A DNA stretch of 64,000 nucleotides, from positions 2,464,001 to 2,528,000 of the forward strand of contig NZ_CP039704.1 in the NCBI RefSeq assembly GCF_005144965.1, given 5' to 3'. Position 1 is the first letter of the stretch. Each line of letters opens with the position of its first letter. The notes beneath the pieces are model-generated. The model saw only the letters and a program-made list of their open reading frames with translations. It was not told where the DNA came from and searched no databases. The DNA is from Hankyongella ginsenosidimutans (GTDB lineage: Bacteria; Pseudomonadota; Alphaproteobacteria; Sphingomonadales; Sphingomonadaceae). Of the stretch, positions 9,095 through 17,857 are shown piece by piece. The translations under genes and the position numbers were made by a program.

Positions 9095-9844
9095 TCATTC
9101 GACGCCGAGTACATCCGGGGTCGCCCAGGCAAGGTGCTGGCCGCCATCCACAGCGATCATTTGGCCGGTTACGCTCGGCGCTTCAAGCAGGTAGCGCACG
9201 GCCTGCCATATTTCTTCCGGCGACGCGGCCCGTGCGAGCGGCACGGCGGATGCCTGGCGTGCAAACTGATCCTGGCTCTGATGAATGCTCTGAAACACTG
9301 GGCCGGGGCCGACGGCGTTGACGCGAATGGCCGGCGCGAGCGCCTGCGCCAGCGTGCGGGTCAACCACCAGAGCGCCGCTTTCGAGACGCCGTAGGACAG
9401 GAAATCCGGCACCGGCTTCCAGACCCGCTGATCCAGCAGGTTGATGACCGCGCCGCTTACCCCTTCAGGCAGTTGCCTGGCGAAAGCCTGCGTCAGCAGC
9501 ATGGGCCAGGCAATTGGTGCGCATGTGGGGTCCAAAACTTTCCGGACTGACGCTTGCTATATCGTCCCGTTCGAACCGCGACGCATTGTTGATCAACGCC
9601 GCGATCGGCCCTGCGACGTCCACTGCGGTCGTCATGATGTTCGGCACGCTGGCCGGATCGCCGAGATCGCCGGCGACAACCCAGGCCTGCGTCCCCGTGC
9701 CCGTAGGGCCTGCGCCAGCTCGTCGGCCGCCGCCCGGGACGTGTGCGCGTGGATGACGACCGACCAGCCGTCCCGCGCAAGGCCATCGACGATTGCCCGG
9801 CCGATCCGGCGTGCGCCGCCGGTGACGAGCGCCGTGCGGCTCAC
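9095..9844 (-). CDS. SDR family oxidoreductase, pteridine-reductase/FolM-like, frameshifted
   Basis: NAD(P)H-dependent short-chain dehydrogenase. The N-terminus has the nucleotide-binding turn TGGARRIGRAI, a variant typical of pteridine reductases (PTR1/FolM). Then come an ALINNASRFERD segment, the catalytic YGVSKAALWWLTR (Tyr-x3-Lys), and a C-terminal SVTGQMIAVDGGQHLAW. The frame breaks near 9680 and near 9535; two one-base repairs give about 250 aa, the normal length. The start overlaps the upstream lipoprotein stop by 4 bp. A folate/pterin role is inferred from motif only. Confidence 0.78.
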
Positions 9845-10676
9845 CGGCAGGGACCGAGCGTGTTGAGCAGCGCGCCATAAGCCTGCGCCGGCTTGAAGGT
9901 CTTGGTGGCGTAGTCGCGGACGATGGCAGGCGGCAACTTCGCCGGCAGGGTGCAGGCTAGCTTGTACCAGAGCAGGGTGCGCGGCGCGACGCTTGCCTGT
10001 TCGCCGGTCGCTTCGTCGAACACAAGGGTCAGAGCGCCGTCCGGGCGGGCGTCTAGGCTCAAGCGCTGGCGGTCCGCGGAGTCCAGCAGGAACTGCACCC
10101 GGTCACCCCAGTCGAAGGCGCCTGCGACGCCGGTTATCGACAGGCTGCGCAGGTACGGCGCTTGCCCATCGCCCAGAACCGCGCGGATTTCAGCCTCGGC
10201 CTGCGGCGTGGCACCGATCTGACCATTGCGCTGGACCAGACTGTAAAATCGTCCCGTGTCGGGGAAGGCGAGAGGAAGACGATCACCTGTGCACCCCGCA
10301 ACGGCGGGGCCTCGGTGCCGCCATCCGCGGGCACCCAATCCACCAAATATTTAACGTCTTGGGGCGTAATGTCGGTCGCCTTGAGGACGGCGGATGCGCG
10401 CAGCGTCACCAGGCGACGCACGCCCGGCGGCGGGTTGTCTGCGGCGTCTTCGCCCTTGAGGCGCGCGGACTCGATAATCTGCCCGCGCAGGATAACCGGT
10501 GCCTGCTGCGTGAGCTCGACAAGGTCCGCGTAGTGGACCGGCAGGCCGGGCGAGGGTGGGAGAACGAACGGGGTCGGCGGCTCCTTGCTGCATGACGCCA
10601 GCAGGAGGGCGGCAAGGCCAAGGGCAAGAGTTTTGAGACCGGGGTTGGTCCGCCGTGTGGCTGCGGCCAATCGCAT
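9841..10676 (-). CDS. Hypothetical lipoprotein, one frameshift
   Basis: Not recognised beyond being a probable lipoprotein. The N-terminus has a basic region and a hydrophobic stretch ending in the lipobox LLASC, so it should be anchored in a membrane on the periplasmic side. The mature part has a beta-rich look (VILRGQIIESARL, RLVTLRASAVLK, GAQVIVFL), then in the second frame FYSLVQRNGQIG and LTLVFDEATGEQ. The frame breaks near 10260. The restored length is about 278 aa. The 3' end overlaps the SDR start (ATGA), so the two are probably one transcript. Confidence 0.6.
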
Positions 10677-10790
10677 TGTCGACGCTCCGTAATGACGTAT
10701 AGTGGAACGGGGCGCACCTTAACCGGTTTATCGCGACGGGCAACCGGAACGCGGGACACGGTGGGCAACTTTGGGCGATGAGGCGCGAGG

Positions 10791-11853
10791 GTGGACGAAA
10801 ACGAGGCGATGGCGACTGCCCATCGGGCGCGTTTGCATGCGCTCGTGGGCGACCTGTTCGCGCCGCCGGCTCTGCGCCTGAACGACCGGGAGCGCGCCCT
10901 GATGAAAGGCGCGCTGGTGGCGCTCGCGCAAACGGTCATCCATGACGTCAGATCACAGCTCTGTGGGCAGGTTGGCCAGAGCGCAATCGATGCCGCGCAT
11001 GACGAGGCGCGTGCTTGGACGATCGCCGAAAGTTGCATGGCGCTGCGAACCTTGCCGGTCGCGGAGGTGTTGCGCCTGCGCCTCGATCTGCATGTCCTGG
11101 GCCAGGGTCTGGCGGCGACGGTTGCACAATGGGGATGGAGCCGCTGCGCGGCGTCGGGCACCGCCTGCTGCGTGCCGTTGATCCTGCGCGCAGTAAAGTA
11201 ACGGATGCCTATCGTCTGGCCCTCGTCCGCCGGCTGGATGCCTTCGGCAACCCGGTGCTTGCGCCGGAAGATCTGCCGTCGACGCAGGCGCGCGCGCTCT
11301 GCTGGGCTGTGCTTGCGTCCCTCAACGAAGAGGCGCCACGACGCACTCCGCCGATCGAACGCCGGGCGGCGATTCAGTTTGTCGAACGCTGGGCGCGCGC
11401 GCAGGATGTGTCGCCCCGCTACGATCGTATTTGCGCGTCCCTGGCGCGCGCGGTCGCCCACGACGACATGACGGCGCTGACAACGGAGCTGCTGGCGGTC
11501 GGTGCCGCCGATCTGTGGGTTCATGCTCTGGCTGAGCGGCTCTCCATTCCCGTGCGCGCAATCGGCCGCATGCTGTCGTGCCGCCGGCTTGACCTGTTCG
11601 CCGCCTTGCTGCCCCGTGCGAGTATCGACCAGGCCATGGCGCAAAAATCGCCGCTGCAAGCGCGGCGATTCTAGGCGGACCCGAAGATTATTATAACGGC
11701 GGAAAGCAGCGTGACGCCGGCGGGATTGACATCGACGCTGTAATTGAAAGCCTCAGCATCGAGCCGGATTATGCGGACGCCAGGCTGGACCTGCACGATA
11801 TCCCTCATCCGTTTTTCAAGATTTGTGAACAGAGCGATCAGTTTTCAGCATAA
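10791..11853 (+). CDS. Uncharacterised protein, DUF2336-like, two frameshifts
   Basis: An all-alpha protein weakly resembling DUF2336: RARLHALVGDLFAPPALRL then NDRERALMKGALVALAQTV. The GTG start at 10791 follows AGGCGCGAGGG. A first break near 11130-11150 joins QGLAATVAQ to HRLLRAVDPARSKV. A second lies at the A run 11642-11646: read as is, the frame stops at 11674, but one extra A continues to a further 60 codons (AAASAAILGGPEDYYNGG, ending SDQFSA) and stops at 11853. Continued coding sense after the repair makes 11853 the likelier end. Cytoplasmic; no function is assigned. Confidence 0.55.
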
Positions 11854-11871
11854 TTCTCTTCACAGCCGCAT

Positions 11872-11941
11872 AGAGCCTTTCCGACTGAGATTGAGGCACT
11901 TGTGCTGAAGTGCCTCAAGCGAAGGCGCTAAGAAAGGCTTT
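11872..11941 (+). ncRNA. Two-tier hairpin, possible terminator or small structured RNA
   Basis: The inner stem is a perfect 11-bp inverted repeat, TTGAGGCACTT (11891-11901) with AAGTGCCTCAA (11908-11918), and a 6-nt loop. An outer stem pairs AGCCTTTC (11874-11881) with GAAAGGCT (11932-11939). There is no U-tract directly after the inner stem, so a simple intrinsic terminator is not convincing. The structure is seen in sequence; a transcript is inferred. Confidence 0.4.
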
Positions 11942-11952
11942 CACTCTTTGAG

Positions 11953-12017
11953 TAGACCCTTCTTGTCCGTTTTGATTGCCGCGCAAAAGTGATCCAATCA
12001 AAAACGGGAAGGGTCTA
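11953..12017. repeat. Long imperfect inverted repeat
   Basis: The left arm 11953-11977 (TAGACCCTTC then CCGTTTTGATT) pairs with the right arm 11996-12017 (AATCAAAAACGG then GAAGGGTCTA). There is a small bulge and an 18-nt loop. Arms of more than 20 nt are unusual for a terminator. It may be a mobile palindromic element or part of a structured RNA. Confidence 0.45.
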
Positions 12018-12317
12018 GCGGATGATATCGGTAACGCAAAACCGCGCGGAAAAGCGGTAATCGGCACGCAAGAGGGAAGCGCACGGCAAAAACTGCTGCG
12101 ACCAACCTGTTCGATTTACGCACAAACCCGCCGTTTATCGCGCAAAAACACGGTTTGCATGCATTATCCTGTTGCGGCGTTTGCCAAGGGTCGGTAGACG
12201 GACGCCACCGTGGAGGTATGCGTTTCAAAAGCAATAAGACGTTCGCATAGCTCTTGCGTTTTCTGTGTTTGGGTTGTTTGATTGTGTCGGACAACTGCCG
12301 GCGCAGTGAAATTGTGA

Positions 12318-12341
12318 CGTTGGCGCAACGTTGTGCCAACG
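12318..12341. promoter_or_regulatory. 24-bp near-perfect palindrome before the tonB ribosome-binding site
   Basis: The arms CGTTGGC and GCCAACG flank CAACGTTG, itself a palindrome. The only asymmetry is one G/T pair, which would still form a wobble in RNA. The ribosome-binding site AGGAGGA (12344-12350) starts 3 nt later, and the tonB ATG is at 12361. It could be a repressor operator or a translation-controlling hairpin. Confidence 0.5.
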
Positions 12342-12360
12342 ATAGGAGGAAGACAGATCG

Positions 12361-13031
12361 ATGTCCTACTTAGACCAGACCAGCAACAGTAAGCGGTCGG
12401 TAGCCTTCGGCATCGTCGTCGGTATCCATTTGCTCCTCGGATACGCCTTCGCCACTGGTCTGGCCACCAGCGTGGCGACCAAGGTTCTGAAGGAATTCGA
12501 GGTTGTGGAAGTCGTCGAGCCGCCGAAGGTGGAGGAGGAACCACCACCCCGCCGCCCGAGCTGGAGGACCCGCCCCTTCGTGCCGCCGCCCGATCTGCCG
12601 ATCGAGCTGCCGCCGCCACCGCAACAGACGATCACCACGCAGGCCGAGGTACGCCAGACTGCTCCGATCGCCGCGAACGTGCCGACAGCGCCGAAGGTGG
12701 AGGCTCCGGCTGCACCACCGCCGCCGCCTGTCGCCCGTGTGGCGGCCCAAGCCAGCGGACGGAACGCACAGGCGATTTCGCGGGACGATTATCCGCCGGC
12801 CTCGGTTCGCGCCGAAGAGACGGGCACCGTCTCCGTGAAGTTCACCATCGGCACCGACGGTAAAATCGTCGCAGGCTCCTGCACGGTCACCAAGAGCAGC
12901 GGTTTCGACCGTCTCGATAAAAGACCTGCGAACTGATGGAGCGGCGTTTCCGGTACAAGCCGGCCACAGAAGATGGCAAGCCGGTGCAATCGGTCGCTTC
13001 GTCCAGTTTCCGTTGGGAGCTTGACAACTAA
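12361..13031 (+). CDS. tonB: TonB energy-transducing protein, frameshifted
   Basis: Spans the periplasm and passes proton-motive energy from ExbBD to outer-membrane receptors. It has a single N-terminal anchor at about residues 17-40 (FGIVVGIHLLLGYAFATGLA), a Pro/Glu-rich spacer, and a C-terminal TonB domain (RDDYPPASVRAEETGTVSV, TDGKIVAGSCTVTKSSGFD). At the A run 12919-12922 one extra base replaces an early stop by KKTCELMERRFRY and a natural end at 13031 (about 224 aa). A second local shift pair near 12550-12585 turns an expected PPPPELEDPP-like stretch into PRRPSWRTRP. It leads the operon. Confidence 0.9.
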
Positions 13032-13043
13032 TTAGCAGAGTTT

Positions 13044-13078
13044 CGCCCATGGCTGCACACGACGGCCATGGGCGTTTT
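13044..13078 (+). terminator. Hairpin with T-tract between tonB and exbB
   Basis: CGCCCATGG (13044-13052) and CCATGGGCG (13066-13074) form a perfect 9-bp stem followed by TTTT. It looks like an intrinsic terminator. As exbB follows 50 bp later, partial termination or mRNA processing may set the TonB to ExbB ratio. Confidence 0.6.
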
Positions 13079-13126
13079 GTAGAACGAGTGCCGGCACAAG
13101 CCGGCGTATGGAGAAGGAAGAACAGA

Positions 13127-13860
13127 ATGGCTGATGTAGCTGCCGCCGCCGGCGAAAACCCCTATGGCCTGATGGCGGCCCTGAAGCAGGGCGGCATCGT
13201 CGCCCAGGGCACGTTTGGAATAATGGTCATTATGTCGCTGGGTTCGTGGTTCATCATGATCACGAAGTATCTCGATCAACGTAAGATCATGGCTCAGGGC
13301 AAGGAGCTGGAAAAGTTCTGGACCGCGCCGAGCCTGCGCGAAGGCGCGAACCGCCTCGATAAGGACAGCGCATTCCGCCAAATCGTCGAGGATGGTCTGC
13401 GCGCCGCCGATCACCATGACGGCAAGCTGACCGACAAGATCGACGCCCACGAGTGGATCACGATGTCGCTCGAGCGCTCGGTCACCGCGATCACCTCGCG
13501 CCTGCAGGGCGGTCTCGCGTTCCTCGCCTCGACTGGTTCGACCGCACCGTTCATCGGTCTGTTCGGCACCGTGGTCGGCATCTACCGCGCACTCATCAAC
13601 ATCTCGCTCGCCGGGCAGGCATCGATCGACAAGGTCGCGGGCCCGGTTGGTGAAGCGCTGATCATGACCGCGCTTGGTCTGGCGGTCGCCGTGCCGGCCG
13701 TGCTGGGCTACAACGCCCTGACGCGCCGCAACAAGGCGCTGGCTGAAAACTCGGTCATTTCGCGTCTGACGTGCATGCCTACCTGATGTCGGGTGCCCGC
13801 ATGGCGCAGAAGGCTCCGGCCGCACCGGCCGCCGCCGCTGCAACCGCCGTCAAGAAGTAA
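13127..13860 (+). CDS. exbB: ExbB/TolQ/MotA proton-channel family protein, frameshift near 3' end
   Basis: Inner-membrane subunit of the TonB motor that forms the proton channel with ExbD. The start at 13127 follows GAAGGAAG. A first helix lies at about residues 28-48 (FGIMVIMSLGSWFIMITKYL). The conserved MotA/TolQ/ExbB block follows (LAFLASTGSTAPFIGLFGTV, then GEALIMTALGLAVAVPAV). At the A run 13745-13748 one extra base changes a premature stop into EKLGHFASDVHAYL and an Ala/Lys-rich tail ending at 13860. About 244 aa. Confidence 0.93.
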
Positions 13861-13899
13861 GACGCCGCCCGCCCGAGACCTGCAAAGGAGTAACGCATC

Positions 13900-14351
13900 A
13901 TGGGTATGAGCGTTGGCGAATCCGACGGCGAGGGTACGATCGGCGAAATCAACACGACGCCGCTGGTCGACGTCATGCTGGTGCTGCTGATCATCTTCCT
14001 CATCGCGGTGCCGGTGGCCATTCAGACGGCGCCGATCACCCTGCCGAAGGAGACCAGCATCCCGACCACGACGAAGCCGGAAAACATCAATATTTCCATC
14101 GATCGTGACGGGAATTACTACTGGAACGCCGCCAGAATCGACGGCGGCAAGCAGGAACTGCATGAAAGGTGGTCGACACCGTGGTCGCGGCGGTCAAAGG
14201 CGGCCGCGACCTGCCGGAAGTCCACATCCGCGCGGACAAGGATACGCCGTACGAGTATGTCGGCGGCGCGCAGTACCAGATCCAGACCGCAGGCATTCCG
14301 AAGGTGGCGTTCATCTCCGAACCCGAGCCGGGCTTCGCCGTCACCCGCTAA
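13900..14351 (+). CDS. exbD: ExbD/TolR family biopolymer transport protein (first copy), frameshifted
   Basis: Partner of ExbB; the single helix carries the proton-handling aspartate. The NTTPLVDVMLVLLIIFLIAV helix at about residues 18-37 contains that Asp. The periplasmic domain follows (NINISIDRDGNYYWN). At the G run near 14168 one extra base links ELHERV to VDTVVAAVKGGRDLPEVHIR and ends at 14351, giving 150 aa. It is preceded by AAAGGAG. Confidence 0.92.
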
Positions 14352-14361
14352 CACGGCCCGT

Positions 14362-14387
14362 GCCCCGTCGCCACATGGCGTCGGGGC
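14362..14387. repeat. Hairpin between the two exbD genes
   Basis: GCCCCG-T-CGCC and GGCG-T-CGGGGC pair over 10 bp with one T-T mismatch and a 4-nt loop. There is no T-tract, so mRNA stabilisation is more likely than termination. Confidence 0.4.
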
Positions 14388-14407
14388 CGGCATGAAAGGA
14401 CAGACTC

Positions 14408-14833
14408 ATGGGTATGAGTGTCGGCCCCGCAGAGGGCGACGTTCCGCCGGAGATGAACACGACGCCGCTGATCGACGTCATGCTGGTGTTGCTGATCATC
14501 TTTCTCATCAACATTCCCGTGCAGACGCACGCGGTGAAACTTGATCTGCCGCAGCAGGCGAACGATCAGCCGGCAGAGCCGCCGAAGCCGCCAGTGATCC
14601 ATAAGGTCACGATCGACTTCCTGGACAACATCTACTTCGACGGTAACCTGGTCGATCTCAACACCCTGACTGGCTACTTCCAGCGGGCAGCGGCGCAAGA
14701 CGACCAACCGGAGTTCCACGTCCGGCCAGAAGCCCAGACGCGGTTCGAAACCGTCAACAAGGTTCTGGCATCCGCCCAGCGTAGCGGCGTGACCAAGATC
14801 GGCTTCATCGGCAACGAAGTCTACGCCAACTAA
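14408..14833 (+). CDS. exbD: ExbD/TolR family biopolymer transport protein (second copy)
   Basis: Second ExbD-like protein (141 aa), intact. It shares the MGMSVG start and the NTTPLIDVMLVLLIIFLINI helix with the first copy, including the membrane Asp, but its periplasmic part differs (VIHKVTIDFLDNIYFDGN, FRPEAQTRFE-type end). Operons with one exbB and two exbD genes are known in TonB-rich proteobacteria; the two may act as a heteromer. It is preceded by GAAAGGA. Confidence 0.93.
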   Translation: MGMSVGPAEGDVPPEMNTTPLIDVMLVLLIIFLINIPVQTHAVKLDLPQQANDQPAEPPKPPVIHKVTIDFLDNIYFDGNLVDLNTLTGYFQRAAAQDDQPEFHVRPEAQTRFETVNKVLASAQRSGVTKIGFIGNEVYAN

Positions 14834-14854
14834 TTTGGACAGACCGCACTGCTC

Positions 14855-14886
14855 CGCCCGCCAACGGTTCGCGCCCTTGGCGGGCG
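14855..14886 (+). terminator. Hairpin after exbD2
   Basis: CGCCCGCCAA (14855-14864) pairs perfectly with TTGGCGGGCG (14877-14886), loop 12 nt. Only TTGCATTT follows, so it is a weak intrinsic terminator or attenuator before the TPR gene. Confidence 0.5.
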
Positions 14887-14988
14887 TTGCATTTGTAGGC
14901 CGCGCGGTTCACATCAGGTTCAGCGTAAATAATCCAGGCGTACGTCGCCTGTACCCGGATGAAACTCGGAAGAAGAAGGAGAGACGTA

Positions 14989-16275
14989 ATGGCGCATCGT
15001 TCCCTGTCGACCAGCCTGCGGGCTGCCATGTTGGCCGCAACCATGCTCATGGGCGCGCAGGTCGCAGCCGCCCCGGCTGTCGCGAAAACCGAAGAGAAAG
15101 GTAGCGCCGATCAAGCTCGGCAAGGAAGTCTCCAAGATTATCGTCGAGGCGCAGAAACTGCAGAAGGACGGCAAGCTGCCCGAGGCCATCGCCAAGGCCC
15201 GCGAGATCGCCGCCATACAGGGTCGGACTCCCACCGAGAGCTTCACCTTTGGCCAACTGCTCTATTCGCTGGCGCAGGCGGCGAATGACCAGGCTGCGCT
15301 CAAGGATGCCGTGGAGATTATGTACGGCAGCGGTGGCGCGCCGGACGATCTCAAGCCGAAGCTGATCGAGACCCTGCGCAGCATCGCTTACCAGCAGAAG
15401 GACCTGGCGACCGCAACCCGGTGGGGCCAGGAGTTGACCGTGATCGCACCGAATGTACCGGAGCATTACGTCGTCCTCGGCCAGCTTCTGCTGCAGCAGG
15501 ATAAGGAAAACGAGGCGATGGGCTATTACGAAAGGCGATCGCCGTCACGACGGCCAACGGCGGCAAGGCCGAGGAAGGCCTTTACGGCTCACTGGTCAAT
15601 GCCGCCGTGCGCGGCGGTGATGCCGCCCGTATCAACAAGACCGCGTGTGATCTTATCCGCGCCTATCCGACCGACAAGAACATCCGCGCCGGCGTGGTCT
15701 ATTTCCGTGACCGCTCCGGCATGGGCGATCCGCTGGTACTCGCGAGTTATCGCCTGCAATGGCAGGCTAATGCGCTGCAGGGTGCTGCCGACTATCTGGA
15801 AATGGCCGACACCGCCTCCAAGCGCACCATGTTCGCCGAAGCGGCCGCAGCAGCGCAGCGTGGTCTCGACAGCGGTGCGATCCAGGGCGGAACTGTGCCG
15901 ATCGCCCGGGAAATCATCAATACAGCCAAGAAGGGGCAGGTCGAAGACCAGGCAGCGCTGCCAGCGCAGGAAAAGCAGGCGCGCGCCGCTGCGTCCGGCG
16001 ACCTCGCGGCGGTGATCGGCGAGAGCTACTATAATTACGGCGATTATCAAAAGTCGATCGAACTGCTCAATCTCGCGATCCAGAAAGGTATAACCGGCAA
16101 GCTGAAGGCCGTGCCCAACAAGAGTCAGGCGCAGCTTATTCTCGGTACTGCGCAGACCGCGTCCGGCCAACTTGAGGCTGCCAAGGCGACCTTTAGCGAC
16201 ATCTCCGGCGCCAATGAGCAGGCACTGGCGCAGTTGTGGATCGCCTTCATCGACAGCAAGTCCGCCGCCCAATAG
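14989..16275 (+). CDS. Secreted TPR-type protein of the TonB operon, frameshifted
   Basis: Probable periplasmic helical-repeat protein linked to the TonB system. The start at 14989 follows AGAAGGAGA. A signal peptide is clear (basic start, then LRAAMLAATMLMGAQVAAAP). Repeat-like helices follow: EVSKIIVEAQKLQKDGKLPE, SFTFGQLLYSLAQAANDQ, ATRWGQELTVIAPNVPEHY, and later SYYNYGDYQKSIELLNLAI and KSQAQLILGTAQTASGQLEA. The frame breaks near 15105 and near 15535. The restored length is about 428 aa. Such TPR genes often sit after tonB-exbB-exbD-exbD; the partner is unknown. Confidence 0.75.
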
Positions 16276-16298
16276 CGTCGGCCATTATCTCCTGCCAG

Positions 16299-16329
16299 CG
16301 CCGTCGGGCTTCGGTCCGGCGGCGTTTTT
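16299..16329 (+). terminator. Rho-independent terminator of the tonB operon
   Basis: CGCCGTCGG (16299-16307) pairs with CCGGCGGCG (16316-16324), with one G-T wobble and an 8-nt loop, directly followed by TTTTT. It lies 24 bp after the TPR gene stop. Confidence 0.8.
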
Positions 16330-16337
16330 GAGAATCA

Positions 16338-16374
16338 CCCGGCAAATCTTGCCGCACCCGGCAGCTTTGCCGGG
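16338..16374. promoter_or_regulatory. Pair of FlbD (ftr)-like palindromes upstream of the first flagellin
   Basis: Site 1 is CCCGGCAAATCTTGCCG (16338-16354). Site 2 is CCCGGCAGCTTTGCCGGG (16357-16374), a perfect palindrome with 7-bp arms. They resemble the ftr elements bound by the sigma-54 activator FlbD in Caulobacter. They lie about 120-155 bp upstream of the -24/-12 promoter, a normal enhancer distance. FlbD itself is not in this window. Confidence 0.6.
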
Positions 16375-16493
16375 TCAGGGCTGCCGAAACATGCCTAGCA
16401 AACAGTTAATGTCCGATTGCGGCTGGCGTGCAGCGCATGACCTGCGAGCATCCGCGCGGCCCAAAATGGTATCCGCCGGATTAACCAAAATGG

Positions 16494-16509
16494 TGGCATG
16501 GCACTTGCT
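16494..16509 (+). promoter_or_regulatory. Sigma-54 (-24/-12) promoter of the first flagellin
   Basis: TGGCATGGCACTTGCT has GG at 16495-16496 and GC at 16507-16508 with exactly 10 nt between, as sigma-54 requires, and matches the TGGCAC-N5-TTGC consensus well. The start codon is 72 nt downstream. Confidence 0.75.
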
Positions 16510-16538
16510 CACATTGTTCTGCGGCAAAGTCCGTCGAC

Positions 16539-16578
16539 GAGCATAACGCTCGTTACACCTTTAGAATGAAGGAGCCAA
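16539..16578 (+). promoter_or_regulatory. Conserved flagellin leader with small hairpin
   Basis: GAGC-ataac-GCTC (16539-16551) is followed by the block TACACCTTTAGAA and the ribosome-binding site AAGGAG. The same order (GAGC-agaac-GCTC, then AACCCTTTAGAA, then AGGAGG) precedes the second and third flagellins at 17817 and 19085. In Caulobacter FlbT acts on the 5' leader of a flagellin mRNA; this conserved leader is a candidate target. Confidence 0.5.
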
Positions 16579-16581
16579 GAA

Positions 16582-17786
16582 ATGGCATTCTCCGTGAACA
16601 CCAATACCGGTGCATTCGTTGCGCTGCAGAATCTCTCGACCACCAACCGCAGCCTGGCGGAAGTTCAGAACCGCGTGAACACCGGCCTGCGCGTGTCCTC
16701 CGCCAAGGACGACAGCGCCAGCTACTCGATCGCGCAAGGTCTGCGCGGCGACGTCGCCGGCCTCTCGGCGGTGCAGACCTCGCTCAATCGCGCCAAGTCG
16801 TCGCTGGACGTCGCGGTGCAGGCGGGCGAGTCGATCTCCGACCTGCTGAACCGCGCCCGTGAAATCGCGGTGGCGGCGTCCGACGCCGGCCTGGACACCT
16901 CCAGCCGCACGGCGCTGAACAACGACTTCAAGTCGATCGTCAGCCAGATCGGGTCCGTGGTCAGCCAGGCCGAGTTCAACGGCACCAACCTCATCAAGGC
17001 CACGCCGGACTCGATTTCAGCGATCACCGCGGTGAAGCAGAACTCGACCGTCGACCGCATCTCGCTGTCGGGCGTCGACCTCAACGCCAACGGCAAGTCG
17101 GCCGAGATCAAGACTTCGGCGGCGACCGTCACCCTGGCGAGCGGCAACACGCTGGCGCAGGTTCTGGCCGGCGGCTCCACCGGTGCACTGACCACCGCCA
17201 ACACCCAGAATGCTGCGTTCGCGCGCGCCACCACCAACACCGCAAACGGTGTCAAGCTGGTCAGCAGCGACACGATCGAGCTGGACCTGAGTGCTGCATC
17301 GCCCGCAGCGGTCGGCAACGGCACCAACATTACCCTCACCGTGGGCGGTGCCGCCTTCCAGGTCGCCAATACCGCGACGACGGGCAGGTGACGATCAGCA
17401 CCTCAAGCCTGGCGGCAACGGGTGCTGCGACCTTTACCTATTCAACCGCAGGTGCAGCCGCCGGCAACAACACCACGCTGTCCGATCTCGACCTGACCGT
17501 CGCGACCGACCGTGAGCTGGCGATTGCCGTCGTCGACAACTTCAAGAACAACGTGAATGCGACCCTGTCGACCTTCGGTTCGACCTCGCGTCAGATCGAC
17601 ATTCAACAGCAGTTCGCGACCAAGCTGACCGACTCGATCAACTCGGGCATCGGCAACCTGGTCGATGCCGACCTGGCCAAGGAATCGGCGCGTCTGCAGG
17701 CGCTGCAAGTCAAGCAACAGCTCGGCCTGCAAGCCCTGTCGATCGCCAACCAGGCGCCGCAGTCGGTCATCTCGCTGTTCCAGTAA
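16582..17786 (+). CDS. Flagellin A1, one frameshift
   Basis: Filament subunit exported by the flagellar type III system. The N-terminal D0/D1 part ([39 protein letters not shown]) and the C-terminal D1/D0 part ([20 protein letters not shown], ending QSVISLFQ) are canonical; the central domain is specific to this copy. The frame breaks at the G run near 17388: one extra G turns the stop into QVTISTSSLAATG. Restored length is about 401 aa. It is driven by the sigma-54 promoter at 16494 and is the first of three near-identical A-type copies. Confidence 0.93.
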
Positions 17787-17816
17787 GAACAAATCCCGCC
17801 GGGCCAGAAGGCTCGG

Positions 17817-17856
17817 GAGCAGAACGCTCAATAACCCTTTAGAAACAGGAGGCCAG
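17817..17856 (+). promoter_or_regulatory. Conserved flagellin leader, second copy
   Basis: GAGC (17817-17820), AGAAC, GCTC (17826-17829), then AACCCTTTAGAAA and the ribosome-binding site AGGAGG before the ATG at 17858. About 55 bp of this spacer is repeated almost exactly before the third flagellin. No separate sigma-54 site is seen, so A2 is probably read through from A1. Confidence 0.5.
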
Positions 17857-17857
17857 A

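Larger units (their letters stand above)
11854..12360. other. Intergenic region upstream of tonB with strong secondary structure
   Basis: No gene is supported here; the short frames on either strand lack family features. The region holds two long hairpins near its left end, a weaker TATGCG/CGCATA inverted repeat around 12215-12260, and a near-perfect palindrome just before the tonB ribosome-binding site. The size (about 500 bp) is large for this compact neighbourhood, so an unannotated small RNA is possible. Confidence 0.5.

Noticed and set aside
11998..12339. 113-codon minus-strand open frame before tonB
   Set aside because: Basic, low-complexity translation with no ribosome-binding site; it overlaps both palindromes and ends in the hairpin.
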